Positions 10,175 through 20,325 of a DNA stretch of 64,000 nt are shown here, piece by piece. The stretch comes from Aurantiacibacter rhizosphaerae. GTDB taxonomy: Bacteria; Pseudomonadota; Alphaproteobacteria; Sphingomonadales; Sphingomonadaceae. Location of the stretch: NCBI RefSeq assembly GCF_009807005.1, contig NZ_WUBR01000002.1, positions 682,001 to 746,000 of the forward strand, given 5' to 3'. The position numbers and the translations under genes are program-made. Numbering within the stretch: the stretch's first letter is position 1; each line of letters starts with the position of its first letter. The notes under the pieces were generated by a model that saw nothing but the letters and a program-made list of their open reading frames with translations, was not told where the DNA came from and ran no database searches.

Positions 10175-10594
10175 TTACGCGTCTTCGTATTCGTCCTCGG
10201 TCATCACCGGGCCGCTGTCCTGGCCCTTGGCGTCCATGTCGCGATCCACCAGTTCGATGTAGGCGATGGGCGCGGCGTCGCTTGCGCGGTAGCCAGCCTT
10301 GATAACGCGGGTGTAGCCGCCGTCACGATCAGCATAACGCTCTGCCAGGACTTCGAACAGCTTCTTCAGCTGCGCATCGTCCAGCAGGCGGCTGTGCGCC
10401 AGGCGACGGTTCGAAAGGCCGCCACGCTTTGCCAGCGTGATCAGCTTTTCAACATAGGGGCGCATTTCCTTGGCCTTGGCCGTGGTGGTGAGGATCTGCT
10501 CATGCTTGATCAGAGCCGCCGCCATGTTGCGGAACATGGCGGTGCGATGCTGTGACTTACGGCTAAGCTTGCGGCCTTTAATACCGTGACGCAT
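10175..10594 (-). CDS. rplQ: 50S ribosomal protein L17
   Basis: 139 aa, starting [24 protein letters not shown], the near-invariant L17 N-terminus, with the conserved core up to ~118 ([26 protein letters not shown]). An acidic C-terminal tail ([10 protein letters not shown]) extends beyond the minimal fold, as in other alphaproteobacteria. L17 binds 23S rRNA near the exit tunnel. Last gene of the rpsM-rpsK-rpoA-rplQ operon. Confidence 0.97.
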   Translation of the reverse strand: MRHGIKGRKLSRKSQHRTAMFRNMAAALIKHEQILTTTAKAKEMRPYVEKLITLAKRGGLSNRRLAHSRLLDDAQLKKLFEVLAERYADRDGGYTRVIKAGYRASDAAPIAYIELVDRDMDAKGQDSGPVMTEDEYEDA

Positions 10595-10698
10595 ATTTCA
10601 TTCTCCAGTTCGAAAAGGGCCCGTTTTACGGAAAGCCCAGTGCAGGCCGGAAAAACGGGGTCCGGCCAAATCCCCTGTAGACAAGTTATTCTGGCAAG

Positions 10699-11754
10699 TT
10701 AGCCGAGCAGTTCCTGCTCGAGCTTCTTGGCCATTTCCTCGATATTCTCGGGCGGCCATCCGGGGATGTCCATGCCGAGGCGCAGACCCATGGAAGACAG
10801 CACTTCCTTGATCTCGTTGAGCGACTTGCGACCGAAGTTCGGCGTGCGCAGCATCTCGGCTTCGGTCTTCTGGACCAGGTCGCCGATGTAGATGATGTTG
10901 TCGTTCTTGAGGCAATTGGCCGAACGGACGGACAGTTCCAGCTCGTCCACCTTCTTGAGAAGGTAACGGTTGAGCTGGTTGGTGTCGCTTTCCTGCGGTT
11001 CTGCAGCAACGCCGATCATGGCGCTGGAAGGCTGCGGGATACCGTCTTCGAAGTGGACGAACAGCGTCAGCTGGTCCTGCAGGATGCGCGCCGCATAGGC
11101 GATAGCATCTTCAGGGGTGACGGTGCCGTCGGTCTCGATGGAGAGCGAGAGCTTGTCGAAGTCCAATTCCTGGCCAACGCGGGCGTTCTCGACTTTGTAG
11201 CTCACCTGCTTGATCGGCGAGTAGAGCGAGTCGACCGGGATCAGGCCGATCGGCGCATCGGCCGGGCGGTTCTGAACGGCGGGGGAGTAACCCTTGCCGG
11301 TGTCGGCGGTCAGTTCCATGTTCAACGTGGCACCTTCATCGAGGTGGCACAGAACCAGATCCTTGTTCAGCACTTCAATATCGCCGGAAACGGCAATGTC
11401 GCCGGCTTTCACTTCGCCGGGGCCGGTGGCGGAAAGCTGCAGGCGCTTGGGCCCTTCGCCTTCCATCTTCAACGCGATCTGCTTCACGTTGAGAACGATG
11501 TCGGTAACATCTTCGCGCACTCCAGCAAGGCTGGAGAATTCGTGCAGCACGTTCTCGATCTTGATCGAGGTGATGGCCGCACCCTGAAGGCTGGCAAGCA
11601 GGACGCGGCGCAGGGCGTTGCCCAGCGTCAGGCCGTAGCCACGCTCAAGCGGCTCAGCGACAAAGGTCGCCTTGCGCTTCTTGTCTGCGCCTTCCTTGAT
11701 TTCGAGGGTATTGGGCTTCTTCAGTTCCTGCCAGTTCTTCGTGTTGACGGACAT
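10699..11754 (-). CDS. rpoA: DNA-directed RNA polymerase subunit alpha
   Basis: 351 aa. The N-terminal dimerisation domain (residues ~20-235) includes [22 protein letters not shown]. The C-terminal domain (~270-335) has the DNA- and activator-binding helix-hairpin-helix ([40 protein letters not shown]). The acidic linker lies between them. It nucleates RNA polymerase assembly and contacts UP elements. Its usual position, between rpsK and rplQ, is kept. Confidence 0.98.
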   Translation of the reverse strand: MSVNTKNWQELKKPNTLEIKEGADKKRKATFVAEPLERGYGLTLGNALRRVLLASLQGAAITSIKIENVLHEFSSLAGVREDVTDIVLNVKQIALKMEGEGPKRLQLSATGPGEVKAGDIAVSGDIEVLNKDLVLCHLDEGATLNMELTADTGKGYSPAVQNRPADAPIGLIPVDSLYSPIKQVSYKVENARVGQELDFDKLSLSIETDGTVTPEDAIAYAARILQDQLTLFVHFEDGIPQPSSAMIGVAAEPQESDTNQLNRYLLKKVDELELSVRSANCLKNDNIIYIGDLVQKTEAEMLRTPNFGRKSLNEIKEVLSSMGLRLGMDIPGWPPENIEEMAKKLEQELLG

Positions 11755-11861
11755 GGACTTCCCCTAAAGGTATTTCGTGGCACAAAGGCCGCGGAGCGCT
11801 GGAACGCCGCGGCCGATGCGAGTGACTGGTTGCGGAGCGTGAGCCCCGCGGCAGGCTTCGA

Positions 11862-12251
11862 TCAGACGCGGCGACGCTTTGATGGCCGCACACCATTGTG
11901 CGGGATCGGCGTCACGTCGCGGATGCTGGTGATGGTGAAACCCACCGCCTGCAGCGCCCGCAGCGCGCTTTCACGGCCCGAACCCGGACCCTTGATCTCT
12001 ACCTCGAGCGTCCGCACGCCGTGCTCGGCGGCCTTCTTGCCTGCGTCGTCAGCAGCGACCTGCGCGGCATAAGGCGTGGATTTGCGGCTGCCCTTGAACC
12101 CCATCATGCCAGCGCTGGACCAGCTGATTGCATTGCCCTGCGCATCGGTGATGGTGATCATGGTGTTATTGAAGCTGGAGTTGACGTGTGCAACACCGCT
12201 TGAAATGTTCTTCTTGTCGCGGCGCCTTACTCGGCCTGGTTCGCGTGCCAT
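11862..12251 (-). CDS. rpsK: 30S ribosomal protein S11
   Basis: 129 aa, covering the whole S11 fold: [44 protein letters not shown] and the C-terminal [19 protein letters not shown]11 sits on the 30S platform near the mRNA exit and the E site. Alpha operon, second gene. Confidence 0.98.
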   Translation of the reverse strand: MAREPGRVRRRDKKNISSGVAHVNSSFNNTMITITDAQGNAISWSSAGMMGFKGSRKSTPYAAQVAADDAGKKAAEHGVRTLEVEIKGPGSGRESALRALQAVGFTITSIRDVTPIPHNGVRPSKRRRV

Positions 12252-12306
12252 CTGTCGTATTCCTCGTATCTGTAAAGAAGGAAAAAGCCTGGGAAATTAA
12301 CCCAGC

Positions 12307-12675
12307 TTACTTCTTCTTGCCGGCGATCGGCTTGGCCTTGCCCTTGCGGGTACGGGCGTTGGTGTGGGTGCGCTGACCGCGAACGGGCAGGCCCTTGCGG
12401 TGACGCAGGCCACGATAGCAGGCGAGGTCCATCAGACGCTTGATGTTCATCGCGGTGTTGCGACGAAGGTCGCCTTCCACGGTGTAATCGGCATCGATGG
12501 TTTCACGGATCTGAAGGACTTCTGCGTCCGTCAGGTCCTGCACGCGGCGCGAGTGATCAATGCCGAGCTTGTCGGCAATCTTCACTGCAGTGGTGGGACC
12601 GATACCGTGAATGTAGGTGAGCGCTACAATAACGCGCTTGTTGGTGGGGATGTTTACCCCGGCAATACGAGCCAC
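12307..12675 (-). CDS. rpsM: 30S ribosomal protein S13
   Basis: 122 aa beginning [15 protein letters not shown] and including the helix-two-turn-helix ([19 protein letters not shown]) and the basic C-terminal extension [18 protein letters not shown] that reaches the P-site tRNA. First gene of the alpha operon. The ~240-nt leader upstream carries two promoter candidates. rpmJ, often upstream of rpsM in other bacteria, is absent. Confidence 0.98.
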   Translation of the reverse strand: MARIAGVNIPTNKRVIVALTYIHGIGPTTAVKIADKLGIDHSRRVQDLTDAEVLQIRETIDADYTVEGDLRRNTAMNIKRLMDLACYRGLRHRKGLPVRGQRTHTNARTRKGKAKPIAGKKK

Positions 12676-12831
12676 TTAATTCTCCATGCTCCACAGGGAA
12701 TGCGCCAGTGTGACGCCCCTATCTCATCGCTAAACAAACCCGCCCCGATGTTCCGAAAGCAAAAACAGGAGGCTTGCCAAAAGGCTGCCGCCAGATTGTC
12801 ACCATAGATACTATTGGACGAGTAGAGGGCG

Positions 12832-12860
12832 CAGATAGGGTGATTCCCCTCCTGCGTCAA
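12832..12860 (-). promoter_or_regulatory. Candidate second promoter of the rpsM operon (P2)
   Basis: Minus strand TTGACG (12855-12860), 17-bp spacer, TATCTG (12832-12837). Predicted start near 12825, ~150 nt before rpsM. The GC-rich region just after the -10 is typical of growth-rate-controlled promoters. The rest of 12676-12961 holds no gene I can support. Confidence 0.55.
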
Positions 12861-12924
12861 CAGCCGAAAGCTCGCATACAGAAACTTCTGCTGCGCGCGG
12901 GAGCATATGCGCTCCGATGTCCCT

Positions 12925-12953
12925 TATATACCGCGCAAGTGCGGCCTAGTCAA
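12925..12953 (-). promoter_or_regulatory. Candidate first promoter of the rpsM operon (P1)
   Basis: Minus strand TTGACT (12948-12953), exactly 17 bp, TATATA (12925-12930). This is close to consensus. It lies just 9 bp after the stop of the SRPBCC gene and separates the alpha operon from the spc operon. Confidence 0.65.
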
Positions 12954-12961
12954 AACCCGTA

Positions 12962-13531
12962 TCACTCGCTGTCGACAGTCTGGCGTATATCCCCGCCAAG
13001 CCTTGCCACCAGTCCGCCCAGGAATTCCGATTGCACCGCATCGACCGCCGGGGCCAGCTGTGCCGCAGGAATGCGCGACTGGCCGCCGGTAACATAGTCC
13101 CAGCTGATGCGCGTGCCCTCCCCCGTATCGGTATCCGCCAGTGTGACGGTGAGCGTTCCCGCCAACCCTTCCGCCTGCAAGGGCCCAAGCGAACCGGACA
13201 TGCGCAAGGCCTTGCCGGGCATCACCATGATAACCCGCATGTGCTCCACAGAGCCTGCTGGCCAATCACCCTCGCCCGGAAGGTTCTCGCAAAAGCAACC
13301 GCCCGCCACGGCGTCGAGTTGCAGGTTATTGGAATCGTCGGACCAGCTGTGGCTCCACCAGCTTTCCGGGTGAACGAGCTCCTGCCAGACCTCATCACGG
13401 TCGGCTGAGACCACGGCCTCATCATGAGTGGCGAAACCGCCGGAGGTGGATGTAACCACCTCCGCAGCAGCAGAGCCGGAATAGCCGATGGCCACTAGGG
13501 TTGCCGGAATGGCAAGTCTTGCGAAACTCAT
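12962..13531 (-). CDS. Exported SRPBCC (START/Bet v1-like) protein
   Basis: 189 aa with a signal peptide (ending GSAAAE). The mature part has the SRPBCC signature opening (AVVSADRDEVWQELVHPESWW), the central variable strand and a final amphipathic helix (VDAVQSEFLGGLVARLGGD), as in polyketide-cyclase/START-type pockets for hydrophobic ligands. The ligand is unknown. It is an unusual insertion at the end of the spc operon, between adk and rpsM, and may be transcribed with adk because the gap is only 36 nt. Confidence 0.8.
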   Translation of the reverse strand: MSFARLAIPATLVAIGYSGSAAAEVVTSTSGGFATHDEAVVSADRDEVWQELVHPESWWSHSWSDDSNNLQLDAVAGGCFCENLPGEGDWPAGSVEHMRVIMVMPGKALRMSGSLGPLQAEGLAGTLTVTLADTDTGEGTRISWDYVTGGQSRIPAAQLAPAVDAVQSEFLGGLVARLGGDIRQTVDSE

Positions 13532-13567
13532 GATCCCTCCTCCGAATGGAAGAGGGATACGCGAGGC

Positions 13568-14218
13568 TTAGCCTGACGCCAACACCTTCTCGATTTCGGT
13601 GGTCACCGCATCGATGGAGGCCATGCCATCCACCCGCTGCACCAGGTCGCGCTTGTCGTAATACGGCAGGATCGGCGCGGTCTTTGCGCGGTATTCCTTC
13701 ATGCGGGTGCGCACGGTCTCTTCCGTGTCATCGGGCCGGCGCTTGAACTCGGTAGCGCCGCATTTGTCGCACACGCCTTCCTTCTCAGGCTGTTTGTGCC
13801 GATCGTGATAGCCCTCACCGCAATTGGCGCAGGTAAAACGGCCCGTCACGCGGTCCACCAGTGCTTCTTCATCAACCACCAGTTCGATGACGTGATGAAG
13901 CTTGCGGTTATGGCTGGAGAGAATCTCGTCCAGTGCCACGGCTTGTGCCTCAGTACGCGGGTAGCCATCAAAAATGGCGCCTACGTCATCGCCCATCGCC
14001 GCCAGCTCCGCGTCTATCAGGGCAGACACGATCTCGTCGGAGACAAGCTCTCCGCGATCCATGACTTCCTTGGCCTTGATACCAACAGGGGTCTGCGCCT
14101 TTACGGCGGCACGCAGCATGTCGCCCGTCGACAGCTGGCGCATCCCGTGGTGCTGCACCAGATTGGAGGACTGGGTGCCCTTGCCTGCGCCCGGAGGCCC
14201 CAAAAGGATGATGTTCAT
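13568..14218 (-). CDS. adk: Adenylate kinase
   Basis: 216 aa. ATP + AMP to 2 ADP. The P-loop GPPGAGKGTQ is at 7-16, the AMP-binding STGDMLRAAV follows, and the long-type LID carries a four-Cys zinc site (CANCGEGYHDRHKQPEKEGVCDKCG), so this is the zinc-containing LID form. The DDTEETVRTR motif completes the active site. Follows secY with 40 nt between, as in many S10-spc clusters. Confidence 0.97.
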   Translation of the reverse strand: MNIILLGPPGAGKGTQSSNLVQHHGMRQLSTGDMLRAAVKAQTPVGIKAKEVMDRGELVSDEIVSALIDAELAAMGDDVGAIFDGYPRTEAQAVALDEILSSHNRKLHHVIELVVDEEALVDRVTGRFTCANCGEGYHDRHKQPEKEGVCDKCGATEFKRRPDDTEETVRTRMKEYRAKTAPILPYYDKRDLVQRVDGMASIDAVTTEIEKVLASG

Positions 14219-14258
14219 GAAACGCGAATCCCCTCTTTGAAGAACCTCCAGCGCTAGC

Positions 14259-15623
14259 CTAGCGCATGCGGCCCTTCAACTTGGCCTTCTTGATCAGATC
14301 GCCATACTGGTGTGCCAGCAGGTGCGACTGGATCTGGCTGATAGTGTCTACGGTGACGTTGACCACGATGAGCAGGCTGGTGCCGCCAAGGAACAGCGGC
14401 AGGCCCGTCTGTGCAATGCCCCATTCGGGGATAATGCAGACCGCGGTCAGATAGATTGCGCCGACCACGGTGATGCGTGTCAGGACGTAATCGAGGTAAT
14501 CGGCAGTGCGCTTGCCCGGACGGATGCCCGGAATGAAGCCACCGTTCTTCTTCAGATTGTCCGCCGTATCTTCCGGATTGAAGACAACCGCGGTGTAGAA
14601 GAAGGCAAAGAACATGATGCCCGCGCCATACAGCAGCATGTAAAGCGGCTGTCCGTGCGCCAGATACTGGTTCAGCGTGACGATCACACTGCCCCAGGCG
14701 CTGCTAGTGTCCACGGAATTGCCCGCAAACTGGGTAATCGTCAGAGGCAAGAGCAGCAGCGAACTGGCGAAGATCGGCGGGATAACGCCGGCGGTGTTGA
14801 GCTTCAGCGGCAGGTGCGAGCGATCGGCCTGCATGCCGCCGCGCTGAGTGGCGCGCTTGGGATACTGGATCAGCAATCGGCGCTGGGCGCGCTCGAAGAA
14901 GCAGATCACCAGGATCAGAATGACGACCATCACGATCAGCCCGCCGATCAGCACGCCGCTGATGGAGCCGGTGCGGCCACCTTCAAACAGGTTTGCCGTA
15001 AAGGTAGGGAACTGGGCGACGATGCCCGCCATGATGATCAGCGATACGCCATTGCCGATGCCGCGTGCAGTAATCTGCTCACCCAGCCACAGCAGGAACA
15101 TGGTGCCGCCAACAAGGTTGATGACCGATACGACGCGGAACATGATGCCGGGGTCGACCACGGCCTGCAGCCCGCTCGACGCGCCATATGCCTCAAGCCC
15201 GCTGGCCAGGAACCAGCCCTGGATCGCGCACAAGAACACCGTGCCATAGCGAGTGTACTGGTTCAGCTTCTTGCGACCGGCCTCGCCTTCCTTCTTCAAC
15301 GCCATCAGGCTGGGGTGCAGCGAAGCGGCGAGCTGGATAACGATGGAGGCGGTAATATAGGGCATGACGCCCAGCGCGATGAGGCTCATGCGTTCCAGCG
15401 ATCCGCCGGAGAACATGTTGAACATGTCGAGGATGCCGCCACGCGTCTGGTCGTACAGGGTTTCCAGGATCAGCGGGTTGACGCCCGGGAGCGGCACGAA
15501 GCTGAGAAAACGGAAAACCATCAGCGCACCGATGGTAAACCAGATGCGCTGCTTGAGCTCTGTGGCCTTGCTGAAGTTCGAGAAGCTCAGCGAGCTGGCG
15601 ATATTGTCGGCGCGAGATGCCAT
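14259..15623 (-). CDS. secY: Preprotein translocase subunit SecY
   Basis: 454 aa with ten predicted membrane helices. It has the N-terminal KQRIWFTIGALMVFRFLSFVPLPGVNP, the plug-region segment (GGILDMFNMFSGGSLERMSL), and the cytosolic loops with ERAQRRLLIQYPKR and the GIRPGKRTADYL motif that engage SecA and ribosomes. Central channel of the SecYEG translocon. It ends in a basic KLKGRMR tail. Confidence 0.97.
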   Translation of the reverse strand: MASRADNIASSLSFSNFSKATELKQRIWFTIGALMVFRFLSFVPLPGVNPLILETLYDQTRGGILDMFNMFSGGSLERMSLIALGVMPYITASIVIQLAASLHPSLMALKKEGEAGRKKLNQYTRYGTVFLCAIQGWFLASGLEAYGASSGLQAVVDPGIMFRVVSVINLVGGTMFLLWLGEQITARGIGNGVSLIIMAGIVAQFPTFTANLFEGGRTGSISGVLIGGLIVMVVILILVICFFERAQRRLLIQYPKRATQRGGMQADRSHLPLKLNTAGVIPPIFASSLLLLPLTITQFAGNSVDTSSAWGSVIVTLNQYLAHGQPLYMLLYGAGIMFFAFFYTAVVFNPEDTADNLKKNGGFIPGIRPGKRTADYLDYVLTRITVVGAIYLTAVCIIPEWGIAQTGLPLFLGGTSLLIVVNVTVDTISQIQSHLLAHQYGDLIKKAKLKGRMR

Positions 15624-15726
15624 GAGAAGTATCTTATCCTGGTAATTCCGCCGGTCCCTCCCGGCACAGGAAGGCTAGATAGGGACGCGCGGGCCCAATG
15701 TCGAACCCGCGCGTGCCTTTATCCTG

Positions 15727-16254
15727 TTATTGGGCGCTCTTCGCGGCCTTGTTGGCTTCGCGGCGCTCAGCCTTCTTTTCGTGCTCGGGCTTGCCAAGAT
15801 CGATGATATCGACCTTGCCGCCGGCCTTTTCGACAGCTGCCACGGCACCCTTGGAGGCACCTGCAATGTTGAAGGTAACCTTGGCGGAAAGCTCGCCCTT
15901 GGCCAGCAGGCGGACACCGTCCTTGCCACCGCGAGCAACACCGGCAGCCTTCAGCGCGGCGTGGTCAATCGTGGACTTGGCGTCCAGCTTGCCATTGTCG
16001 ATCAGCTTCTGGATCGCGCCGATATTCACTTCGGCATAGTCCTTGCCGAACGGGTTGTTGAAGCCACGCTTCGGCAGGCGCATGTGAAGCGGCATCTGGC
16101 CGCCTTCAAAGCCCTTTACGGCAACGCCGGAGCGGCTCTTCTGGCCCTTCTGACCACGGCCGGACGTCTTGCCCTTGCCGGAACCAATGCCACGGCCGAC
16201 GCGGATGCGGGCCTTGCGGGCGCCTTCGTTGTCACGGAGATCGTTAAGTTTCAT
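15727..16254 (-). CDS. rplO: 50S ribosomal protein L15
   Basis: 175 aa from the ATG that gives the family N-terminus [14 protein letters not shown]; an ATG 11 codons upstream lacks support. The Gly/Lys-rich rRNA-binding segment [22 protein letters not shown] is followed by the globular C-terminal domain, with an Ala/Lys-rich tail ([11 protein letters not shown]) longer than in E. coli. Located between rpmD and secY. Confidence 0.97.
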   Translation of the reverse strand: MKLNDLRDNEGARKARIRVGRGIGSGKGKTSGRGQKGQKSRSGVAVKGFEGGQMPLHMRLPKRGFNNPFGKDYAEVNIGAIQKLIDNGKLDAKSTIDHAALKAAGVARGGKDGVRLLAKGELSAKVTFNIAGASKGAVAAVEKAGGKVDIIDLGKPEHEKKAERREANKAAKSAQ

Positions 16255-16381
16255 AGTCTGCACTCGCTTTCGCTTTGTTCGCGCCAAAAATTCAAATCTG
16301 TAAAAATGGAAGCGGCCCGCTACGCCAGCGGGCCACTACCGTCAAATTGTTTTGCCAATCGCGGCCCAATCGCGGCGGGGC

Positions 16382-16561
16382 TTAGCCCTCCACGATCTCC
16401 ACAAGGTGCGGCACCTTGGCAACCGCTCCGCGAACTTCAGGGGTATCCTGACGCTCGACAACCTTGTGCATCTTGTTGAGGCCAAGACCGATGAGGATCT
16501 TGCGCTGGCTCTCGGGACGACGGATCGGCGAACCGATCTGCTTGATCTTGATGGTAGCCAT
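16382..16561 (-). CDS. rpmD: 50S ribosomal protein L30
   Basis: 59 aa, read directly from the sequence: it opens [20 protein letters not shown] and contains [22 protein letters not shown]. This is the full L30 fold. It starts 5 nt after the rpsE stop and precedes rplO by ~127 nt. Confidence 0.96.
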   Translation of the reverse strand: MATIKIKQIGSPIRRPESQRKILIGLGLNKMHKVVERQDTPEVRGAVAKVPHLVEIVEG

Positions 16562-16566
16562 TGATC

Positions 16567-17373
16567 TTACTCCGTGATCGCTTCAGCTTCGGCCTGGGCC
16601 TCGGCTTCGCTCACCTGGCCGCCACGACCCAGCAGGTCTGCAACCTTTTTACCGCGACGCTGCGCAACAGACTTCGGCGAGGACTGGTTGGTCAGGCCGT
16701 CGAACGTGGCGCGGATCATGTTGTAGGGGTTGGAGGTGCCAACCGACTTGGTCACAACATCGGCAACGCCCAAAGCTTCGAACACGGCACGCATCGGGCC
16801 ACCGGCGATGATGCCGGTACCAGCAGGTGCCGAGCGAACGACAACGCGGCCTGCGCCGAAGTGACCCTTGCCATCGTGATGGAGGGTACGACCTTCCTTC
16901 AGCGGCACGCGGATCATCTTCTTCTTCGCAGCAGCGGTTGCCTTGTTGATGGCTTCCGGCACTTCGCGAGCCTTGCCATGGCCAAAGCCGACGCGGCCCT
17001 TGCCATCGCCAACCACGACCAGCGCGGCGAAACCGAAGCGCTTACCGCCCTTCACCACCTTGGCAACGCGGTTGATGTGGACGAGCTTCTCGATCAGCTC
17101 CTCGCCATCATCATCGCCGCCACGACCGCCGCGACGATCATCACGACCACCACGGCCACGGCCGCGGTTGTTGTCACGTCCGCCGCCGGGGCCACCACGA
17201 CCGCGGCCGCCACCGCCACCGCGATTGTTGTCACGGGTGCGGGCATTGCCATCATCGGCCTGGGCCGGTGACTGGTTTTCGGCAGCTTCAGTGGTTGCCA
17301 TGGTCGGCGTCGGGGTAGAACCCTCGTTCGTGACCTTGGTCTCTTCGTTGTTGTTGGTTTCGTCAGCCATCAT
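16567..17373 (-). CDS. rpsE: 30S ribosomal protein S5 with Gly/Arg-rich N-terminal extension
   Basis: 268 aa against ~165 in E. coli. The conserved S5 domains begin near residue 93 ([38 protein letters not shown]) and run to [16 protein letters not shown]. Before them sit an acidic Asn/Thr/Glu-rich stretch and an RGG-type low-complexity segment (residues ~45-88: [25 protein letters not shown]). The start overlaps the rplR stop by one base (TGATG); a second ATG follows immediately. S5 controls decoding accuracy. The extension suggests extra RNA or protein contacts, which is inference. Confidence 0.96.
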   Translation of the reverse strand: MMADETNNNEETKVTNEGSTPTPTMATTEAAENQSPAQADDGNARTRDNNRGGGGGRGRGGPGGGRDNNRGRGRGGRDDRRGGRGGDDDGEELIEKLVHINRVAKVVKGGKRFGFAALVVVGDGKGRVGFGHGKAREVPEAINKATAAAKKKMIRVPLKEGRTLHHDGKGHFGAGRVVVRSAPAGTGIIAGGPMRAVFEALGVADVVTKSVGTSNPYNMIRATFDGLTNQSSPKSVAQRRGKKVADLLGRGGQVSEAEAQAEAEAITE

Positions 17374-17717
17374 CAGAACTCCAGCCCGCCTTCGCGCGCG
17401 GCATCGGCCAGCGCCTTGACGCGGCCATGGAACAGGAACCCGCCGCGGTCGAACACGACGGTCGTCACGCCAGCCTTCTTGGCGGCTGCGGCGATATCGC
17501 TGCCCACCTTCTTGGCGGCATCGACATTCGCACCCGAACCATCGGCGCCCAGCGTGCTGGCGGCGGCGACGGTGCGGCCATCGGAATCATCGATGATCTG
17601 CGCATAGATATGCTGCCCTGTGCGGTGCACGGACAAACGGGGCTTGTCACCCGAACGCTTGCGAAGCGCAGTGCGCACGCGGCGACGGCGACGTTCAAAG
17701 AGGGAAAGCTTTGCCAT
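17373..17717 (-). CDS. rplR: 50S ribosomal protein L18
   Basis: 114 aa, the 5S-rRNA-binding protein: basic N-terminus [24 protein letters not shown], then HIYAQIIDD and a C-terminal [26 protein letters not shown]. Complete. One-base gap to rplF and a one-base overlap with rpsE. Confidence 0.97.
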   Translation of the reverse strand: MAKLSLFERRRRRVRTALRKRSGDKPRLSVHRTGQHIYAQIIDDSDGRTVAAASTLGADGSGANVDAAKKVGSDIAAAAKKAGVTTVVFDRGGFLFHGRVKALADAAREGGLEF

Positions 17718-17718
17718 C

Positions 17719-18252
17719 TTACTTCTTCTTCCCTTCCTTGCGGAAGATATACTCGCCGCGATACTTCACACCCTTGCCCTTGTAAGGCTCAGGCTTGCGC
17801 CATTCGCGGATCTCGGCAGCGAACTGCCCGACCTTCTGCTTGTCGATACCCGAAATCTCGACCGTGGTCTGGTCGGGCGTCTTGACTTCCACGCCTTCGG
17901 GAACGTCCAGATCGACATCGTGACTGAAACCGAGCTGAAGCTTCAGCTTCTTGCCCTGTGCCTGCGCACGATAACCAACGCCGGTGATTTCGAGCACCTT
18001 GGTGAAACCTTCGGTCACACCGTCAACAAGGTTCTGTACGAGCGTGCGCTGCATGCCCCAGAACTGACGCGCCTTCTGCGTCTTGTTGATCGGGTCGACC
18101 TGGATCTCGTCGCCCTCGATCTTGTATTCGATCAGGTCGAACATGCTCATGGAGAGCTCACCCTTGGGGCCCTTCACGCTGAGCGTGCCGTTTTCGGTCT
18201 TGGCGGTCACTCCGCTAGGAAGCGCTACCGGCCTTTTGCCAATGCGGCTCAT
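17719..18252 (-). CDS. rplF: 50S ribosomal protein L6
   Basis: 177 aa, [15 protein letters not shown] start, two tandem L6 folds, and the diagnostic C-terminal [21 protein letters not shown] that binds 23S rRNA near the factor-binding centre. Starts on the last base of the rpsH stop. Confidence 0.98.
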   Translation of the reverse strand: MSRIGKRPVALPSGVTAKTENGTLSVKGPKGELSMSMFDLIEYKIEGDEIQVDPINKTQKARQFWGMQRTLVQNLVDGVTEGFTKVLEITGVGYRAQAQGKKLKLQLGFSHDVDLDVPEGVEVKTPDQTTVEISGIDKQKVGQFAAEIREWRKPEPYKGKGVKYRGEYIFRKEGKKK

Positions 18253-18647
18253 CAGAATACCTCCGCAAGCACTTCGCCGCCGACGTTTTCGTTGCGCGCT
18301 TCGTTGTCCGAAAGCACGCCCTTCGGCGTCGAGACGATGGTGATGCCAAGGCCGTTGCGCACTGCCGGAAGCTCTTTCGAGCCCGAGTAGATGCGGCGGC
18401 CAGGCTTGGAGACGCGGGCAACATGCTTGATCGCAGGTTCGCCCTCGAAATACTTCAGTTCGATACGCAGCGCAGGGTGCTTGCCACTCGCATCCTCGGA
18501 ATAGCCACGGATGTAGCCTTCACGCTGGAGAACTTCGAGTACGTTTGCACGCAGCTTGGAAGCGGGCGAAAGGACGGAGTCCTTCTTAGCCTGCTGCCCG
18601 TTGCGGATGCGGGTGAGCATATCACCCAGGGGATCGGTCATAGCCAT
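18252..18647 (-). CDS. rpsH: 30S ribosomal protein S8
   Basis: 131 aa. [14 protein letters not shown] at the N-terminus and the C-terminal [26 protein letters not shown] are the S8 landmarks. A primary 16S rRNA binder; in E. coli S8 represses the spc operon, but no homologous site was recognised here. The start is ATG at 18647, or 18641 for the MTDPLGD form. Confidence 0.97.
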   Translation of the reverse strand: MAMTDPLGDMLTRIRNGQQAKKDSVLSPASKLRANVLEVLQREGYIRGYSEDASGKHPALRIELKYFEGEPAIKHVARVSKPGRRIYSGSKELPAVRNGLGITIVSTPKGVLSDNEARNENVGGEVLAEVF

Positions 18648-18658
18648 TCGTCAGGTCC

Positions 18659-18964
18659 TCACCAGCTCGACTTGGTCACGCCCGGAATCAGGCCCTTGTT
18701 AGCCAGGTTCCGGAGTTCGATGCGGTTAAGCCCGAACTTGCGGTAGTAGCCGCGCGGGCGGCCGGTGGTGGTGCAGCGGTTGCGCACACGGGTGGGGTTC
18801 GCATTACGCGGAAGTTCGGCCATCTTCAGGCGGGCCATGAGACGCTCTGTATCGTCGAGCGACTCATCGTCGGCAATTGCCTTCAGCTTTTCGTACTTCG
18901 CTGCGTACTTCTGAACGAGCTTCTTGCGCTTCTCGTTCTTGTTGATGGAACTCAGTTTCGCCAT
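18659..18964 (-). CDS. rpsN: 30S ribosomal protein S14 (zinc-free type)
   Basis: 101 aa, the long S14 form without the CxxC zinc motif. It ends in [40 protein letters not shown]. Located between rplE and rpsH. Confidence 0.97.
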   Translation of the reverse strand: MAKLSSINKNEKRKKLVQKYAAKYEKLKAIADDESLDDTERLMARLKMAELPRNANPTRVRNRCTTTGRPRGYYRKFGLNRIELRNLANKGLIPGVTKSSW

Positions 18965-19007
18965 TGGACTTAAGCTCTCTCTTGCTTTCTCAGGTCAGGG
19001 AAACGGC

Positions 19008-19586
19008 TCACGCCGCTTCCTTGTCTTCGGCCTGCTCGGCCGGGAACGGGAAACCGAACAGCTTGAGGAGCTCGCGCGCCTCGTCGTCGGTCTTGGCGGT
19101 GGTGGTGACGATGATGTCCATGCCACGCACCTTCTCGATCTTGTCGTAGCTGATCTCTGGGAAGATGATCTGCTCCTTGATGCCCATGGCGTAGTTGCCA
19201 TTGCCATCAAACGACTTGGGGTTAACCCCGCGGAAGTCGCGAATACGCGGCATCGCGATGGTCACCAGGCGATCAAGGAATTCATACATGCGATCGCGGC
19301 GCAGGTTAACCTTGCAACCGATTGGCATGCCGTCGCGCAGCTTGAACTGTGCGATGGATTTCTTGGCTTTCGTGATCACCGGCTTCTGGCCAGCGATACG
19401 TTCCATTTCCTCGGCAGCGGTCTGGACCTTCTTCTTGTCCTGGCTCGCTTCGCCAACGCCCATGTTGAGCGTGATCTTGGTAATGCGCGGAACTTCCATG
19501 GCGTTCTTGTAACCGAACTTGTCGGTCATCGCCTTGATGATCTCGTCGCTATACTTCTTCTTGAGGCGCGGTGTGTAATCAGCCAT
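19008..19586 (-). CDS. rplE: 50S ribosomal protein L5
   Basis: 192 aa from the ATG giving [16 protein letters not shown]; that start overlaps the rplX stop by 8 nt, so coupling is likely. The conserved segments ([55 protein letters not shown]) are present. It forms the 5S RNP with L18 and contacts P-site tRNA. It has a slightly longer acidic C-terminus. Confidence 0.97.
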   Translation of the reverse strand: MADYTPRLKKKYSDEIIKAMTDKFGYKNAMEVPRITKITLNMGVGEASQDKKKVQTAAEEMERIAGQKPVITKAKKSIAQFKLRDGMPIGCKVNLRRDRMYEFLDRLVTIAMPRIRDFRGVNPKSFDGNGNYAMGIKEQIIFPEISYDKIEKVRGMDIIVTTTAKTDDEARELLKLFGFPFPAEQAEDKEAA

Positions 19587-19899
19587 CAATCGTCTCCCCG
19601 GACTTGACGGCAACGCGCACCTTCTTACCGTCCTTTTCTTCGAAACGGACGCGGGTGGGCTTGCCATCCTTGGGATCGGCAACAGCGACCTTGGAGATCG
19701 CCATCGGAGCGGGCATCCGGTCGATGCCGCCCTGCGGATTAGCCTGCGAAGGCTTGCGGTGACGGGTCATCACATTGACACCCTCGACAACGACCTTGCC
19801 ATCTTTCGGCATGACCTTCTGGACAGTGCCGGTCTGGCCCTTATCCTTGCCCGAGAGCACGACGACCTTGTCGCCCTTCTTGATCTTAGCGGAAGCCAT
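19579..19899 (-). CDS. rplX: 50S ribosomal protein L24
   Basis: 106 aa: [25 protein letters not shown] is the KOW motif and [18 protein letters not shown] the conserved loop. An assembly initiator of the 50S. Overlaps rplN by one base and rplE by 8 nt. Confidence 0.97.
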   Translation of the reverse strand: MASAKIKKGDKVVVLSGKDKGQTGTVQKVMPKDGKVVVEGVNVMTRHRKPSQANPQGGIDRMPAPMAISKVAVADPKDGKPTRVRFEEKDGKKVRVAVKSGETIDG

Positions 19900-20267
19900 C
19901 AGATCACCTCCGGTGCGAGCGAAATAATCTTCATGAAGCCCTTGCCGCGCAGTTCGCGAACAACCGGGCCGAAGATACGCGTACCGATCGGCTCTTCCTG
20001 CTTGTTCACCAGAACGGCAGCATTGCTGTCGAAACGGATCACGCTGCCGTCAGGACGACGAACGTCCTTGCGGGTACGCACGATCACCGCACGGTGCACA
20101 TCACCCTTCTTAACGCGGGCGCGTGGCTGGGCTTCCTTTACGGAAACCACGATCACATCACCGACAGACGCGGTGCGACGCTTCGAGCCACCCAGTACCT
20201 TGATGCACTGGACGCGCTTGGCGCCGCTGTTGTCCGCGACGTCGAGATTGGATTGCATCTGGATCAT
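19899..20267 (-). CDS. rplN: 50S ribosomal protein L14
   Basis: 122 aa. It opens [21 protein letters not shown] and ends [24 protein letters not shown], full length and highly conserved. It lies at the subunit interface and is the docking site of silencing factor RsfS. Confidence 0.98.
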   Translation of the reverse strand: MIQMQSNLDVADNSGAKRVQCIKVLGGSKRRTASVGDVIVVSVKEAQPRARVKKGDVHRAVIVRTRKDVRRPDGSVIRFDSNAAVLVNKQEEPIGTRIFGPVVRELRGKGFMKIISLAPEVI

Positions 20268-20325
20268 CGATCCGGTTCCTTCTCAATTGGCTTGCCGAAA
20301 CCAGTCCGGCAGTTCCTAACGTCTG

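Noticed and set aside
12654..12860. 68-codon frame upstream of rpsM
   Set aside because: Overlaps the rpsM start and the promoter region; no conserved sequence features.
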